A stretch of DNA of 31,551 bases, from the NCBI GenBank assembly GCA_036376915.1, contig DASUZK010000067.1, positions 1 to 31,551 of the forward strand. The letters run 5' to 3'. Positions 1-7,236 of the stretch are shown one piece after another. This DNA comes from VRUE01 sp036376915. GTDB lineage: Bacteria > Actinomycetota > Thermoleophilia > Solirubrobacterales > 70-9. A program made the position numbers and the translations under genes. Each line of letters opens with the position of its first letter. Within the stretch, counting starts at the first letter, position 1. The notes under the pieces are model-generated. The model had not been told where the DNA came from. It saw only the letters and a list, made by a program, of their open reading frames with translations, and did no database searches.

Positions 1-258
1 GCCGAGCAGGCCGAGGCGCGCTTCGGCTTCCTGCTCGAGGCGCTGCGCTACGGCGCCCCGCCGCATGGTGGCATCGCCTACGGGGTCGACCGCATCGTGC
101 AGCGCCTGTACGGGGCTGAGACCATTCGTGACGTGATCGCCTTCCCCAAGACCGCTTCGGGTTTCGACCTGCTGACCGGCGCGCCGGCTCCGGTCGACGA
201 GATGCAGCTGAAGGAGCTGGGGGTCTCGCTCCACCAGCGCAAGCTCGCCGGGCACTAG
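1..258 (+). CDS. aspS: Aspartyl-tRNA synthetase, C-terminal end (partial)
   Basis: The window opens inside this gene; 85 codons and a TAG stop are present. AspRS is a cytosolic class II synthetase that charges tRNA-Asp (or tRNA-Asp/Asn). The visible part carries the class II motif 3 region, G-I-A-Y-G-V-D-R-I-V, which contributes the ATP-binding arginine, followed by I-R-D-V-I-A-F-P-K, the signature end of bacterial AspRS, and a short charged tail. The usual motif is G-L-D-R; the G-V-D-R form here is a mild variant. The N-terminal OB-fold, the catalytic core and the start lie outside the window. A small ORF follows 5 bases after the stop and may be co-transcribed. Confidence 0.93.
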   Translation, partial: AEQAEARFGFLLEALRYGAPPHGGIAYGVDRIVQRLYGAETIRDVIAFPKTASGFDLLTGAPAPVDEMQLKELGVSLHQRKLAGH

Positions 259-263
259 GCGAG

Positions 264-557
264 ATGAGCTTCTTCGGTCGGATCCGGGCGGTGTTCAGGC
301 CGGCGCCGGGCCCGGGGGCGAGATCGGTCCACGTCGACGACCCCCGCTTCGACAGCTGGGAGGTGGTGCGCGACTTCGTCGACGTGCGGACGGCGCGGGC
401 CTGGCACCAGGCCCTGGAAGAGGAGGGCATCGAGGCCGTCCTCACTGTCGACTGGCCGCTCGACCGCTTTGGCCGTGGCGACATTGCCCTGCGCGTCCAG
501 CCGGAAGACTGGAGCGAGGCCGAGATGCTTCTCTCCAACCTGGACCTGGACGATTGA
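264..557 (+). CDS. Small DUF2007-like protein (putative signal-transducing domain)
   Basis: A 97-residue cytosolic protein beginning ATG five bases after the aspS stop. The first 22 residues are basic and proline-rich. From about residue 35 it reads as one small alpha/beta domain: V-R-T-A-R-A-W-H-Q-A-L-E-E-E-G-I-E-A-V-L, then a beta strand, then I-A-L-R-V-Q-P-E-D-W-S-E-A-E-M-L-L. This pattern, a helix ending in E-x-G-I-x-A and a C-terminal V-x-P-E-D-x-x-x-A-x-x-L-L, is the shape of DUF2007 proteins, which have no settled biochemical role. The assignment rests on this pattern alone. It probably shares the aspS transcript and runs toward the 3' end of the minus-strand 6S RNA candidate. Confidence 0.7.
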   Translation: MSFFGRIRAVFRPAPGPGARSVHVDDPRFDSWEVVRDFVDVRTARAWHQALEEEGIEAVLTVDWPLDRFGRGDIALRVQPEDWSEAEMLLSNLDLDD

Positions 558-564
558 TGCGGGC

Positions 565-750
565 AAAAGAGGCCCCAGCCCGCCGGTACCGCCTCTGGCT
601 TTGATCCCTTGAAGTAAAGGGTGGGGGCCTCCTCGCAGTCCCAAGGGACCGAGAGAGATCAGCTCCCGCGCCGTTTGTGTTGGGTCAAACGGTGAGGCGG
701 CTCGCGCACGGGCTCGAGCCTCTGGCGAACCGTACCACCGTCCGGGTCCT
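565..750 (-). ncRNA. ssrS: Probable 6S RNA
   Basis: Read on the minus strand, this gene-free gap carries the hallmarks of 6S RNA, the promoter mimic that traps sigma-70 RNA polymerase. A closing stem pairs GGTAC (plus 732-736) with GTACC (plus 585-589). The 5' side has the G-G-T-T-C-G-C stretch typical of 6S. The 3' side has CTTCAAGGGATCAAAGCC followed by AGGCGGTACC, close to the E. coli 6S sequence TTCAAGGGTTACAGCC then GCGGCGGCA. A small hairpin CCCTT/AAGGG (plus 606-621) sits in the 3' strand of the presumed central bubble, as in other 6S RNAs. CCGTTTG/CAAACGG (671-692) forms the terminal hairpin. The RNA ends in a 13-bp GC-rich stem (569-581 with 619-631, one mismatch) followed by TTTT. 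In Bacillus the 6S gene bsrA also lies near aspS. Ends are approximate. Confidence 0.72.
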
Positions 751-753
751 GGC

Positions 754-761
754 ACCATAGG
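754..761. promoter_or_regulatory. Overlapping divergent -10 elements (mnmA and 6S RNA)
   Basis: On the plus strand CATAGG (756-761) ends 6 bases before the mnmA ATG, the leaderless spacing seen elsewhere in the window. On the minus strand the same bases read TATGGT (754-759), placed to start the 6S RNA near 748-750. The two elements overlap, so the two promoters could compete. Neither has a convincing -35 box. Confidence 0.4.
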
Positions 762-767
762 TGCTGG

Positions 768-2216
768 ATGTCAGTCGACAGGGAGCTATTCGAGGCTTAC
801 CTACAGGATTCGAGCCGGAACGGACCGGTGCTTGACGGTGCCTTCACCGGGGCCGCGGGAGGGGCTGCCTGCGGGGACCTGTCCCGGCTGTCCCTGGGCG
901 TCGAGGACGGAGTCGTTGCTCGGGTGACCTTCGACGCCGAGGGGTGCGGCGCGACCCGCGCCGCGACCGCCGCGGTGGCCGAGATGGTCGACGGCGCGGC
1001 GGTGCTGGACGCGGCGCGGATCGGGACCGACGAGGTCGACGAGGCGATCGGGGGGTTGACTCCGGCCAAGCGGCACGCGGCACAGTTGGCTGCGGATGCC
1101 CTGCACCGCGCTCTCGCCCAGGCGGCCGCGTCCTCGAAGAGGCTCGCCGGGTCGAGCGGGGACCGGGTGCTCGTCGCGATGTCGGGTGGGGTCGACAGCG
1201 CCGTGGCTGCCCTGCTGGAGCGGGAGCGCGGGGCGGAGGTGGTCGGGGTCACGCTGAAGCTCTGGGCCGACCCGCAGACCGACGGGGCGAAGGCGTGCTG
1301 CTCCCCGGAGGCCGTGCTCGGCGCCCGCTCGCTCGCACACTCGCTCGGGATTCCGCACCTGACGCTGGATCTCGAGGAGGAGTTCCGACGCCGCGTCGTC
1401 GCCGGGTTCATCTCCGGCTACGCGGACGGCAGGACCCCCAACCCGTGCATCGCCTGCAACGGCGAGGTGCGGATCGCGGCGATGGTCGACCTCGCCGAGC
1501 GGGTCGGCGCGACCCACCTCGTCACCGGCCATTACGCGCGAATCGTCGACGACGGCGACGGCCCGTTGCTCGCGGCCGCATCGGACGCCAACAAGGACCA
1601 GAGCTACATGCTGGCGGCGCTGCCGCCGGGACTGCTGCGGCGGGTCCGGTTCCCGCTCACCGAGCTGACCAAGCCCGAGGTTCGCGAGATCGCCGCCCGC
1701 CACGGCCTCGCCGTCGCCCGCAAGCCCGAGAGCCAGGACCTCTGCTTCCTCTCCGGCCAGGGCAAGGCCGATTTCCTGCGCCGCCACGGCGGCCTGCGCG
1801 AGCGCGAGGGGGACCTGGTCGACCGCTCGGGCCGCAAGATCGGCCGCCACCGCGGTCATCACCACTTCACAGTCGGCCAGCGGCGCGGCATCGGCGGCGG
1901 GGCCGAGGAGCCGATGTACGTGCTGGCCACCGACGCGGCTGCCAACACGGTCACGGTCGGCCCGCGCCGGGAGCTGATGGCGGAGACGGTGCGGGTCCGC
2001 GATGCGGTCCTGCACCGCGAGGGCGACCGGGTCGACGCGGTGCGCCTGCGCTACCGGGCGCGACCCGTCCCCGCCGCGGTCTCGGCGGCGGGGACGGGTC
2101 GGCATCCCAGGCTCGACATCCGGCTGGGGGAGGGGTTCGCCGGGGTCTCACCGGGCCAGACAGCGGTGCTGCTGGCCGGTGAGGCGATCGTCGGGCACGG
2201 CACGATCTGCAGCTAG
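768..2216 (+). CDS. mnmA: tRNA 2-thiouridine(34) synthase MnmA with N-terminal IscU/NifU-like domain
   Basis: A 482-residue fusion. Residues 130-482 are MnmA, which adenylates and thiolates U34 of tRNA-Lys, -Glu and -Gln: PP-loop S139-G-G-V-D-S144, first catalytic Cys in T-P-N-P-C227-I-A-C-N, second in S-Q-D-L-C326-F-L. Typical MnmA is about 360 residues. The extra first 120 residues match the IscU/NifU scaffold: A-C35-G-D and G-C60-G-A-T-R-A at the spacing of IscU Cys37 and Cys63. The third ligand position, H-C in IscU, reads H103-A104, so one cluster-binding Cys is absent. An Asp (D37) corresponding to IscU Asp39 is kept. Known: IscU accepts sulfur from a cysteine desulfurase. Inferred: the domain may dock a desulfurase or relay sulfur to the synthase rather than build Fe-S clusters. 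It converges tail to tail with the gene at 2223-2603. Confidence 0.93.
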   Translation: MSVDRELFEAYLQDSSRNGPVLDGAFTGAAGGAACGDLSRLSLGVEDGVVARVTFDAEGCGATRAATAAVAEMVDGAAVLDAARIGTDEVDEAIGGLTPAKRHAAQLAADALHRALAQAAASSKRLAGSSGDRVLVAMSGGVDSAVAALLERERGAEVVGVTLKLWADPQTDGAKACCSPEAVLGARSLAHSLGIPHLTLDLEEEFRRRVVAGFISGYADGRTPNPCIACNGEVRIAAMVDLAERVGATHLVTGHYARIVDDGDGPLLAAASDANKDQSYMLAALPPGLLRRVRFPLTELTKPEVREIAARHGLAVARKPESQDLCFLSGQGKADFLRRHGGLREREGDLVDRSGRKIGRHRGHHHFTVGQRRGIGGGAEEPMYVLATDAAANTVTVGPRRELMAETVRVRDAVLHREGDRVDAVRLRYRARPVPAAVSAAGTGRHPRLDIRLGEGFAGVSPGQTAVLLAGEAIVGHGTICS

Positions 2217-2222
2217 GGCCCG

Positions 2223-2603
2223 CTAGGCCTGGGCCTGTTCTTCCTTGCGTTCGTCGCGTCGCAGCTGAGCGATCGATTTCACGCAGCGGCTGAACTCGGT
2301 GCCCTTCTCCCCTTTGACGTGCTCCTTGCTTTTGCCCTTACAAGCCTGGCCCGGCGTCAGGTCCTCGTTGCGAGCCGCGCGGGCAGCCGTTTTCACGCAG
2401 CGCGAGAACGCGGTCCCCTTCTCGCCCTTGACGTGCTCCTTGCTTTCGCCCTGGCAGTACTTGCCGTAGGCCTTGGCGGGCGGTGGCGGGGCGGTTTCGT
2501 AGTTGGGCCCCTGGCCCTGCCCTTTGCCGTTGTTCGCAAGCGCGGTCGCCGGAATCGTCAGCGCAACTACCGCCATGGTGAAGACGAGCTTTGCTCTCAG
2601 CAT
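2223..2603 (-). CDS. Secreted protein with two Cys-containing repeats
   Basis: A 126-residue protein with a clear signal peptide (residues 1-23, cleavage after A-L-A). A short proline-rich stretch leads to two near-identical repeats, starting at C50 and C88. Each reads C-x-G-x-S-K-E-H-V-K-G-E-K-G-T-x-F-S-R-C-V-K, and the two cysteines of each repeat are 19 residues apart (C50/C69, C88/C107). The mature protein is strongly basic and probably disulfide-bonded outside the cell. I do not recognise a function. Unlike most genes here it has a strong Shine-Dalgarno AAGGAGG six bases before its ATG, next to a small TCGACC/GGTCGA hairpin (2616-2629). A TAGGAC hexamer upstream in the gap after the sigma gene may be its promoter, or it may be read through from that gene. 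Confidence 0.8.
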   Translation of the reverse strand: MLRAKLVFTMAVVALTIPATALANNGKGQGQGPNYETAPPPPAKAYGKYCQGESKEHVKGEKGTAFSRCVKTAARAARNEDLTPGQACKGKSKEHVKGEKGTEFSRCVKSIAQLRRDERKEEQAQA

Positions 2604-2671
2604 TTCGTGCCTCCTTCGACCTTGGTCGAGTCGTTTGTCCTAGCGCCTGAAACGGGCTTCCCTGCGATAGG

Positions 2672-4054
2672 TCAGGGGCTACCTTCGGGTTTCCCGCTCG
2701 ATTCTGCGCCTTTTGCGGGGGATTCGGACGATTGTTCGGGGGCCGGCGCGGGCTGCGCAGCGGGTCCTCCACTCCGGCCGCCGGCCGCGTGGGGCGGCTT
2801 CGGGGACGCCTGCGGGGGTGCGCTCGGAGACGCATGAGAGGGGGTGGAGCCGGCTTTCAGCTTCGAATGTCCGCCGGCATGCGCCGAACCGCCGCCCCTG
2901 TGCGCGGCGGCCACTTCCCAGCCCCGCTGCGATGCCGCCGGCATTGCGCCGGGAGGGCCCCGGCGGTGGGCACCGGCACCTTCGCGCGCTGGTGCCGCCC
3001 TCCCTTCGGCCGGGTCGCCCGCGTTGCCCTTCCCGGTCTTTGTCCGGGCGCTGGAAGTCCTGCCGCCGTCCCGTCCGTTGTCGCGGGCGGGAGGCCCGGT
3101 TGGCGAGCCCGCCCAGGGGGTGGCATCTCCCACGGGCTCCAGCTGCCGGACCGGTGCGCCGCTACCGGAGCCGCCCGGCAGCGGTGTTTGGACCAGGCCG
3201 CTCCGGTCGGCGGCCGAGGCTCCGACCGCGGCGACTACCACGACGGTCGCGGCCGACTTGGCCACGAGCCCCGCGGAGACGGCCTTGCCCGCACCGGCGA
3301 CGACCGTCGCGGTGCCGGCCGCCCCACCCGCGGCTCCCGGCGCACCGCCGATCACGGCCTGGAGGATGCCGGCCGAGGCGACGGCGGGCAGCGGGGCGAG
3401 GGCGGCGAGGTCGCGGCGGCGCGTCCCGATCGCATCCCGGAACGCGCGGCAATCCGCGCAGGCGCGGAGATGCGCCCGGAGGTCGCGCCTGCGACTCACT
3501 CGCCCGTCGCCGTCGGAGAGCCGGTGCATGACCTCCTCGCAGCTCATCTCACGCCCCTCATCCAGCTCCCGCAGGCCAAGGCGCGCTTCGTACACGGCCT
3601 GCCGGGCGACCGCCGAAGAGGTGTCGAAGGCCGCGCCGATCTGCTCGAAGGAGAGGCCGCCCAGCTCGCGCATCACCAGCGCCGAGCGCTGCCGCTCGGG
3701 CAGCTCCGCCAGGTCGCGGAGCAGCTGCCGCAGGCGCTCGCGCCGTGCCGCTGTATCCGTCAGGCTCTCCGGCGAGGGGATCGCCTCCAGGTCCGCGCCG
3801 GTCGCCTCGCGGCGCTTGCGCAGCAGGTTGATCGACTCGTTGTGGGCGACCCGGTACAGCCAGGGCTTCAGCTCGATGTGGCGCCTCTCTCCGGGCAGGG
3901 CCTGCAGCGCCTTGACCATCGTGTTCTGCAGGGCGTCCCGAGCGTCCTCCCGGTCGCCGAGCATCGAGAGGCAGAAGCGGTAGATCTGCTGGTGGTAGCG
4001 ACGAAAGATCGTCGCGAACGCCTGTTCCTCGCGCTTGGCGGCACTCTGTCTCAC
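2672..4054 (-). CDS. ECF sigma factor fused to zinc-finger anti-sigma-like domain, TM segment and long tail
   Basis: A 460-residue protein starting GTG. Residues 11-80 are sigma region 2 (F-R-R-Y-H-Q-Q-I-Y-R-F, then D-A-R-D-A-L-Q-N-T). Residues 105-165 are region 4 (L-P-E-R-Q-R-S-A-L-V-M-R-E, then a helix-turn-helix). A zinc-binding motif H195-x3-C199-x2-C202, typical of ZAS anti-sigma factors, follows directly. Then comes a Gly/Ala-rich stretch and a hydrophobic segment (about 251-272) long enough to cross the membrane, and about 185 residues of Pro/Gly/Ser/Arg-rich low complexity. Sigma and anti-sigma are normally separate proteins. Fused ECF groups with C-terminal Cys-rich and membrane segments are known in Actinobacteria. 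Inferred: a self-contained membrane-tethered switch freed by proteolysis or a redox/zinc change. The secreted Cys-repeat gene downstream on the same strand is a candidate target. Confidence 0.88.
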   Translation of the reverse strand: MRQSAAKREEQAFATIFRRYHQQIYRFCLSMLGDREDARDALQNTMVKALQALPGERRHIELKPWLYRVAHNESINLLRKRREATGADLEAIPSPESLTDTAARRERLRQLLRDLAELPERQRSALVMRELGGLSFEQIGAAFDTSSAVARQAVYEARLGLRELDEGREMSCEEVMHRLSDGDGRVSRRRDLRAHLRACADCRAFRDAIGTRRRDLAALAPLPAVASAGILQAVIGGAPGAAGGAAGTATVVAGAGKAVSAGLVAKSAATVVVVAAVGASAADRSGLVQTPLPGGSGSGAPVRQLEPVGDATPWAGSPTGPPARDNGRDGGRTSSARTKTGKGNAGDPAEGRAAPAREGAGAHRRGPPGAMPAASQRGWEVAAAHRGGGSAHAGGHSKLKAGSTPSHASPSAPPQASPKPPHAAGGRSGGPAAQPAPAPEQSSESPAKGAESSGKPEGSP

Positions 4055-4185
4055 GCCATAGTGGTTTCGGCACTCTCGGGCGTCCAGTCAAGGGTGGTGG
4101 GGAATCTTCTGTCCCCTGAACGCCGGCGCGACCCTTCTGTCAGCCGCCATCGCCGGCGTGGGCGTCACCTGGCGGGACGGCCCCT

Positions 4186-4191
4186 TAGGCT
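4186..4191 (+). promoter_or_regulatory. alaS -10 element (leaderless type)
   Basis: TAGGCT ends nine bases before the alaS ATG, so transcription would begin at or within a few bases of the start codon. There is no Shine-Dalgarno sequence between. Confidence 0.55.
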
Positions 4192-4200
4192 TGGCTCCCT

Positions 4201-6822
4201 ATGGAAGCCGCCGAGATCCGCCGGACCTACCTCTCCTTCTTCGAGGAGCGAGGGCACAAGATCGTGCCCTCGGCCTCGCTCGTCCCGTCCGTGCTCGATC
4301 CCTCCGTGCTGCTGACCACGGCCGGGATGCAGCCCTTCAAGCCGTACTTCCTCGGCCGCGAGGAGCCGCCCGCCCGCCGCCTCGCCGACGTGCAGAAGTG
4401 CTTCCGCACCACCGACATAGAGGAGGTCGGCAACACCGCCCGTCACCTCACCTTCTTCGAGATGCTCGGCAACTGGAGCTTCGGCGACTACTTCAAGGAG
4501 GAGTCGATCCCGTGGGGCTGGGAGCTCTCAACGCAGGGCTTCGGCATGGACCCCGAGCGGATCTGGGTCACGGTCTTCGGCGGCGACGAGGAGCTCGGGC
4601 TGGGGCCCGACGAGGAGGCGATCGAGGTCTGGCGCCGAGTCGGGGTGCCCGACGAGCGGATCGTCCGCCTCGGCCGCGAGGACAACTTCTGGCAGGCCGG
4701 CCCGACCGGGCCCTGCGGCCCATGCTCGGAGCTCTACCTCGACCGCGGCGAGGGCTTCGGCGCCCCGGGCGAGCGACCCGGCGACGACACCGACCGCTTC
4801 CTCGAGTTCTGGAACCACGTCTTCATGACCTACGACCTCGGCTCCGACGGGTCGCTGGCCGAGCTGCCGATGCGCAACATCGACACCGGCATGGGCCTGG
4901 ACCGGATGGCGGCGATCCTCCAGGACGTCCCCTCGGTCTTCGAGACCGACCTGATCCGCCCGCTGCTCGACCTCGCCGAGGAGATGTCGGGACGCTCCTA
5001 CGGGGAGGACGCGGTCGTGACCCGGGCGATGCGGATCGTCGCCGACCACTCGCGCGGCGCCTCCTTCCTGATCGCCGACGGCGTCGTGCCCTCGAACGAG
5101 GACCGCGGCTACATCCTGCGCCGGATCATGCGCCGGGCGATCCAGCAGGGGCGCACCCTCGGCCTCGAGGCGCCCTGGCTGGGCCGCTTCGCCGAGCGGA
5201 CGATCGAGGTCATGGGCGATGCCTACCCGGAGCTGGCGGCCGAGCGCGAGACGATCGCGCGCTGGGTCGGCGATGAGGAGGAGAGCTTCGGCCGCACCCT
5301 CGAGCGCGGCAGCGAGCTGTTGGAGCGTCTGGTTACCGAGGCAAAGGAGTCCGAGACCTCCTGGATCGACGCGGCGGACGCCTTCAAGCTCCACGACACC
5401 TACGGCTTCCCCTACGACTTGACCAAGGAGCTGCTGGGGGAGCAGGGGCTCTCGGTCGACGACGGCGGCTTCGAGGAGCTGATGGAGGAGCAGCGCCAGC
5501 GCGCCCGCACCGGCGCCGCCACCGCGCACGGCTCTGAGGATCGCCACGAGCGGGTGATCGCCTTTGCGGGCGAGACGCCCGCCACCCGCTTCGTCGGTTA
5601 CGAGACCCTGCGCGCGACGACCGGCCTGGCCGCCGTCGAGAGCGAGGACGGGCGCGCCCTTGTGAAGCTGGAGGAGAGCCCCTTCTATGCCGAGGGCGGC
5701 GGCCAGGTCGCCGACTCCGGCGTGCTGCGCTGGGAGGGCGGTGAGGCCCGGGTCGTGGACGTCTACCGGGTTGGGGAGGACCAGGCGCTTGAGGTGGACC
5801 CGGCCGGAGAGATCGACCCCGGGATCGCCGTCGAGGCCGAAGTGGAGAGGGAGACCCGCCACGCGACGATGCGCAACCACACCGCGACGCACCTGCTCCA
5901 CGCCGCCCTGCGCGAGCGGCTCGGCACCCACGTTCGCCAGGCCGGGTCCGCCGTGCGGCCCGACAAGCTGCGTTTCGACTTCACCCATGGCCAGGCTCTC
6001 GGCGCCGAGGAGCTGCGCGCGGTCGAGGACCGGGTCAACGAGTGGATCAAGGCGAGCCGGCCGGTGCGCTGGCTGGAGATGGAGCGCGCCGAGGCCGAGC
6101 GCCTGGGCGCGATGGCTCTCTTCGGCGAGAAGTACGGCGAGTGGGTGCGGGTGGTCGAGGTCGAGGACGTCTCGCGTGAGCTCTGCGGCGGTACCCACGT
6201 CGCCAACACCGCGGAGGTCGGCATCTTCAAGATCTCCTCGGAGGGCTCCAGCGCCGCCAACGTGCGCCGTATCGAGGCGCTCACCGGCCCCGCCGCGATC
6301 GACTGGTTTCGCGAGCGCGAGGATCGCCTGCGCGAGGTCGGCGAGTTGCTCGGGGCTCCGCAGGACCCTCTCTCCGGCGCCCGCCGTGCCGCCGAGAGAC
6401 TGCGCGAGGCCGGGGCGGGAGCGCAGGAGGCCCAGAAGCAGGCCCTCGGCGCGGAGGCGGAGCGGCTGGTCGGCGAGGCGACCGAGGTGGGCGCCGTCAA
6501 GGCAGTCGTCTCGGGCGTGCCGCTGGCCGACCAGAAGCAGATGCTCGAGCTCGCCAACCGGGTCCAGTCGAAGCTCGGTGGCGACTCGGCCATCGTCCTC
6601 GGCGGGGCGGAGGAGGGCAAGGTCGCCCTGGTCGTCCTCGTCTCGAAGGGCGCGGTCGAGCGGGGTCTCTCCGCGGCCGGGCTCGTCCGCGAGGCGGCCG
6701 CGGTCGTCGGCGGCGGGGGCGGCGGTCGCGACGACATGGCCCAGGCCGGCGGCAAGGACCCAGCCAAGCTCGACGAGGCGCTGGAGACCGCGCGCCGGGC
6801 AATCGAGCGCGAGGCGGGGTAG
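4201..6822 (+). CDS. alaS: Alanyl-tRNA synthetase
   Basis: At 873 residues it has the full length of the family. AlaRS charges tRNA-Ala in the cytosol and edits mis-charged Ser and Gly. The catalytic domain begins F-F-E-E-R-G-H-K-I-V-P-S-A-S-L-V and includes N-I-D-T-G-M-G-L-D-R (class II motif 3). The editing domain carries the zinc-type ligands in H-T-A-T-H (about residue 558) and C-G-G-T-H (about residue 661). The C-terminal DHHA1 domain ends in the glycine run followed by R-D-D-M-A-Q-A-G-G, the usual AlaRS end. It is transcribed away from the sigma gene from a short 146-base divergent gap and heads the alaS-ruvX-mltG-aroE run. A GTG start for ruvX follows 6 bases after its stop. Confidence 0.97.
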   Translation: MEAAEIRRTYLSFFEERGHKIVPSASLVPSVLDPSVLLTTAGMQPFKPYFLGREEPPARRLADVQKCFRTTDIEEVGNTARHLTFFEMLGNWSFGDYFKEESIPWGWELSTQGFGMDPERIWVTVFGGDEELGLGPDEEAIEVWRRVGVPDERIVRLGREDNFWQAGPTGPCGPCSELYLDRGEGFGAPGERPGDDTDRFLEFWNHVFMTYDLGSDGSLAELPMRNIDTGMGLDRMAAILQDVPSVFETDLIRPLLDLAEEMSGRSYGEDAVVTRAMRIVADHSRGASFLIADGVVPSNEDRGYILRRIMRRAIQQGRTLGLEAPWLGRFAERTIEVMGDAYPELAAERETIARWVGDEEESFGRTLERGSELLERLVTEAKESETSWIDAADAFKLHDTYGFPYDLTKELLGEQGLSVDDGGFEELMEEQRQRARTGAATAHGSEDRHERVIAFAGETPATRFVGYETLRATTGLAAVESEDGRALVKLEESPFYAEGGGQVADSGVLRWEGGEARVVDVYRVGEDQALEVDPAGEIDPGIAVEAEVERETRHATMRNHTATHLLHAALRERLGTHVRQAGSAVRPDKLRFDFTHGQALGAEELRAVEDRVNEWIKASRPVRWLEMERAEAERLGAMALFGEKYGEWVRVVEVEDVSRELCGGTHVANTAEVGIFKISSEGSSAANVRRIEALTGPAAIDWFREREDRLREVGELLGAPQDPLSGARRAAERLREAGAGAQEAQKQALGAEAERLVGEATEVGAVKAVVSGVPLADQKQMLELANRVQSKLGGDSAIVLGGAEEGKVALVVLVSKGAVERGLSAAGLVREAAAVVGGGGGGRDDMAQAGGKDPAKLDEALETARRAIEREAG

Positions 6823-6828
6823 CCGGAG

Positions 6829-7236
6829 GTGCGCGTGCTAGCGCTGGACCACGGGACCGCCCGGATCGGCTGTGCGATCTCCGACCCGAGCGGGACCCTG
6901 GCGACGCCGATGGCGGTGATCGAGCCGCCCGAGGCGCGCGCGGTCGCCGAGCTCGTTGCCGAGCACGAGGTCGAGCGGGTCGTCGTCGGGCTGCCGCTGC
7001 ACCTGAGCGGCGAGGAAGGCAGCCAGGCGGCCCTGACCCGGACCTTCTGCGGTGAACTGGAGGCGATCCTCGACGTCCCGGTCGAGACCTACGACGAGCG
7101 GCTGACGACCCGGATGGCCGAGGCGAGCAGGCGCGAAGGGGCCACGGCGGCGCCGGACTCGATCGCCGCCGCCCACCTCCTCCAGGCCTACCTGGCCGGT
7201 CGCGCGGCGATGGAGGAGGGCGACGATGAGCGATGA
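6829..7236 (+). CDS. ruvX: RuvX/YqgF, Holliday-junction resolvase-fold nuclease for pre-16S rRNA
   Basis: A 135-residue RNase H-fold protein, the normal family length. The first strand L-A-L-D-H-G-T-A-R-I-G carries the first catalytic Asp. V-V-V-G-L-P-L-H-L-S-G-E-E-G-S precedes the helix, Y-D-E-R-L-T-T carries the catalytic Glu region, and D-S-I-A-A-A-H-L-L-Q-A-Y-L supplies the last Asp. Known: YqgF/RuvX helps mature the 5' end of 16S rRNA; a role in recombination was proposed earlier. The start is GTG with GGAGG immediately in front. It follows alaS and overlaps the next gene, mltG, by 11 bases. The alaS-ruvX-mltG-aroE order is widespread in Actinobacteria and supports the call. Confidence 0.93.
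   Translation: MRVLALDHGTARIGCAISDPSGTLATPMAVIEPPEARAVAELVAEHEVERVVVGLPLHLSGEEGSQAALTRTFCGELEAILDVPVETYDERLTTRMAEASRREGATAAPDSIAAAHLLQAYLAGRAAMEEGDDER

Noticed and set aside
2732..4315. 527-codon plus-strand frame across the sigma gene
   Set aside because: Antisense to the clear sigma region 2 and 4 domains; it also runs into alaS in the wrong frame.
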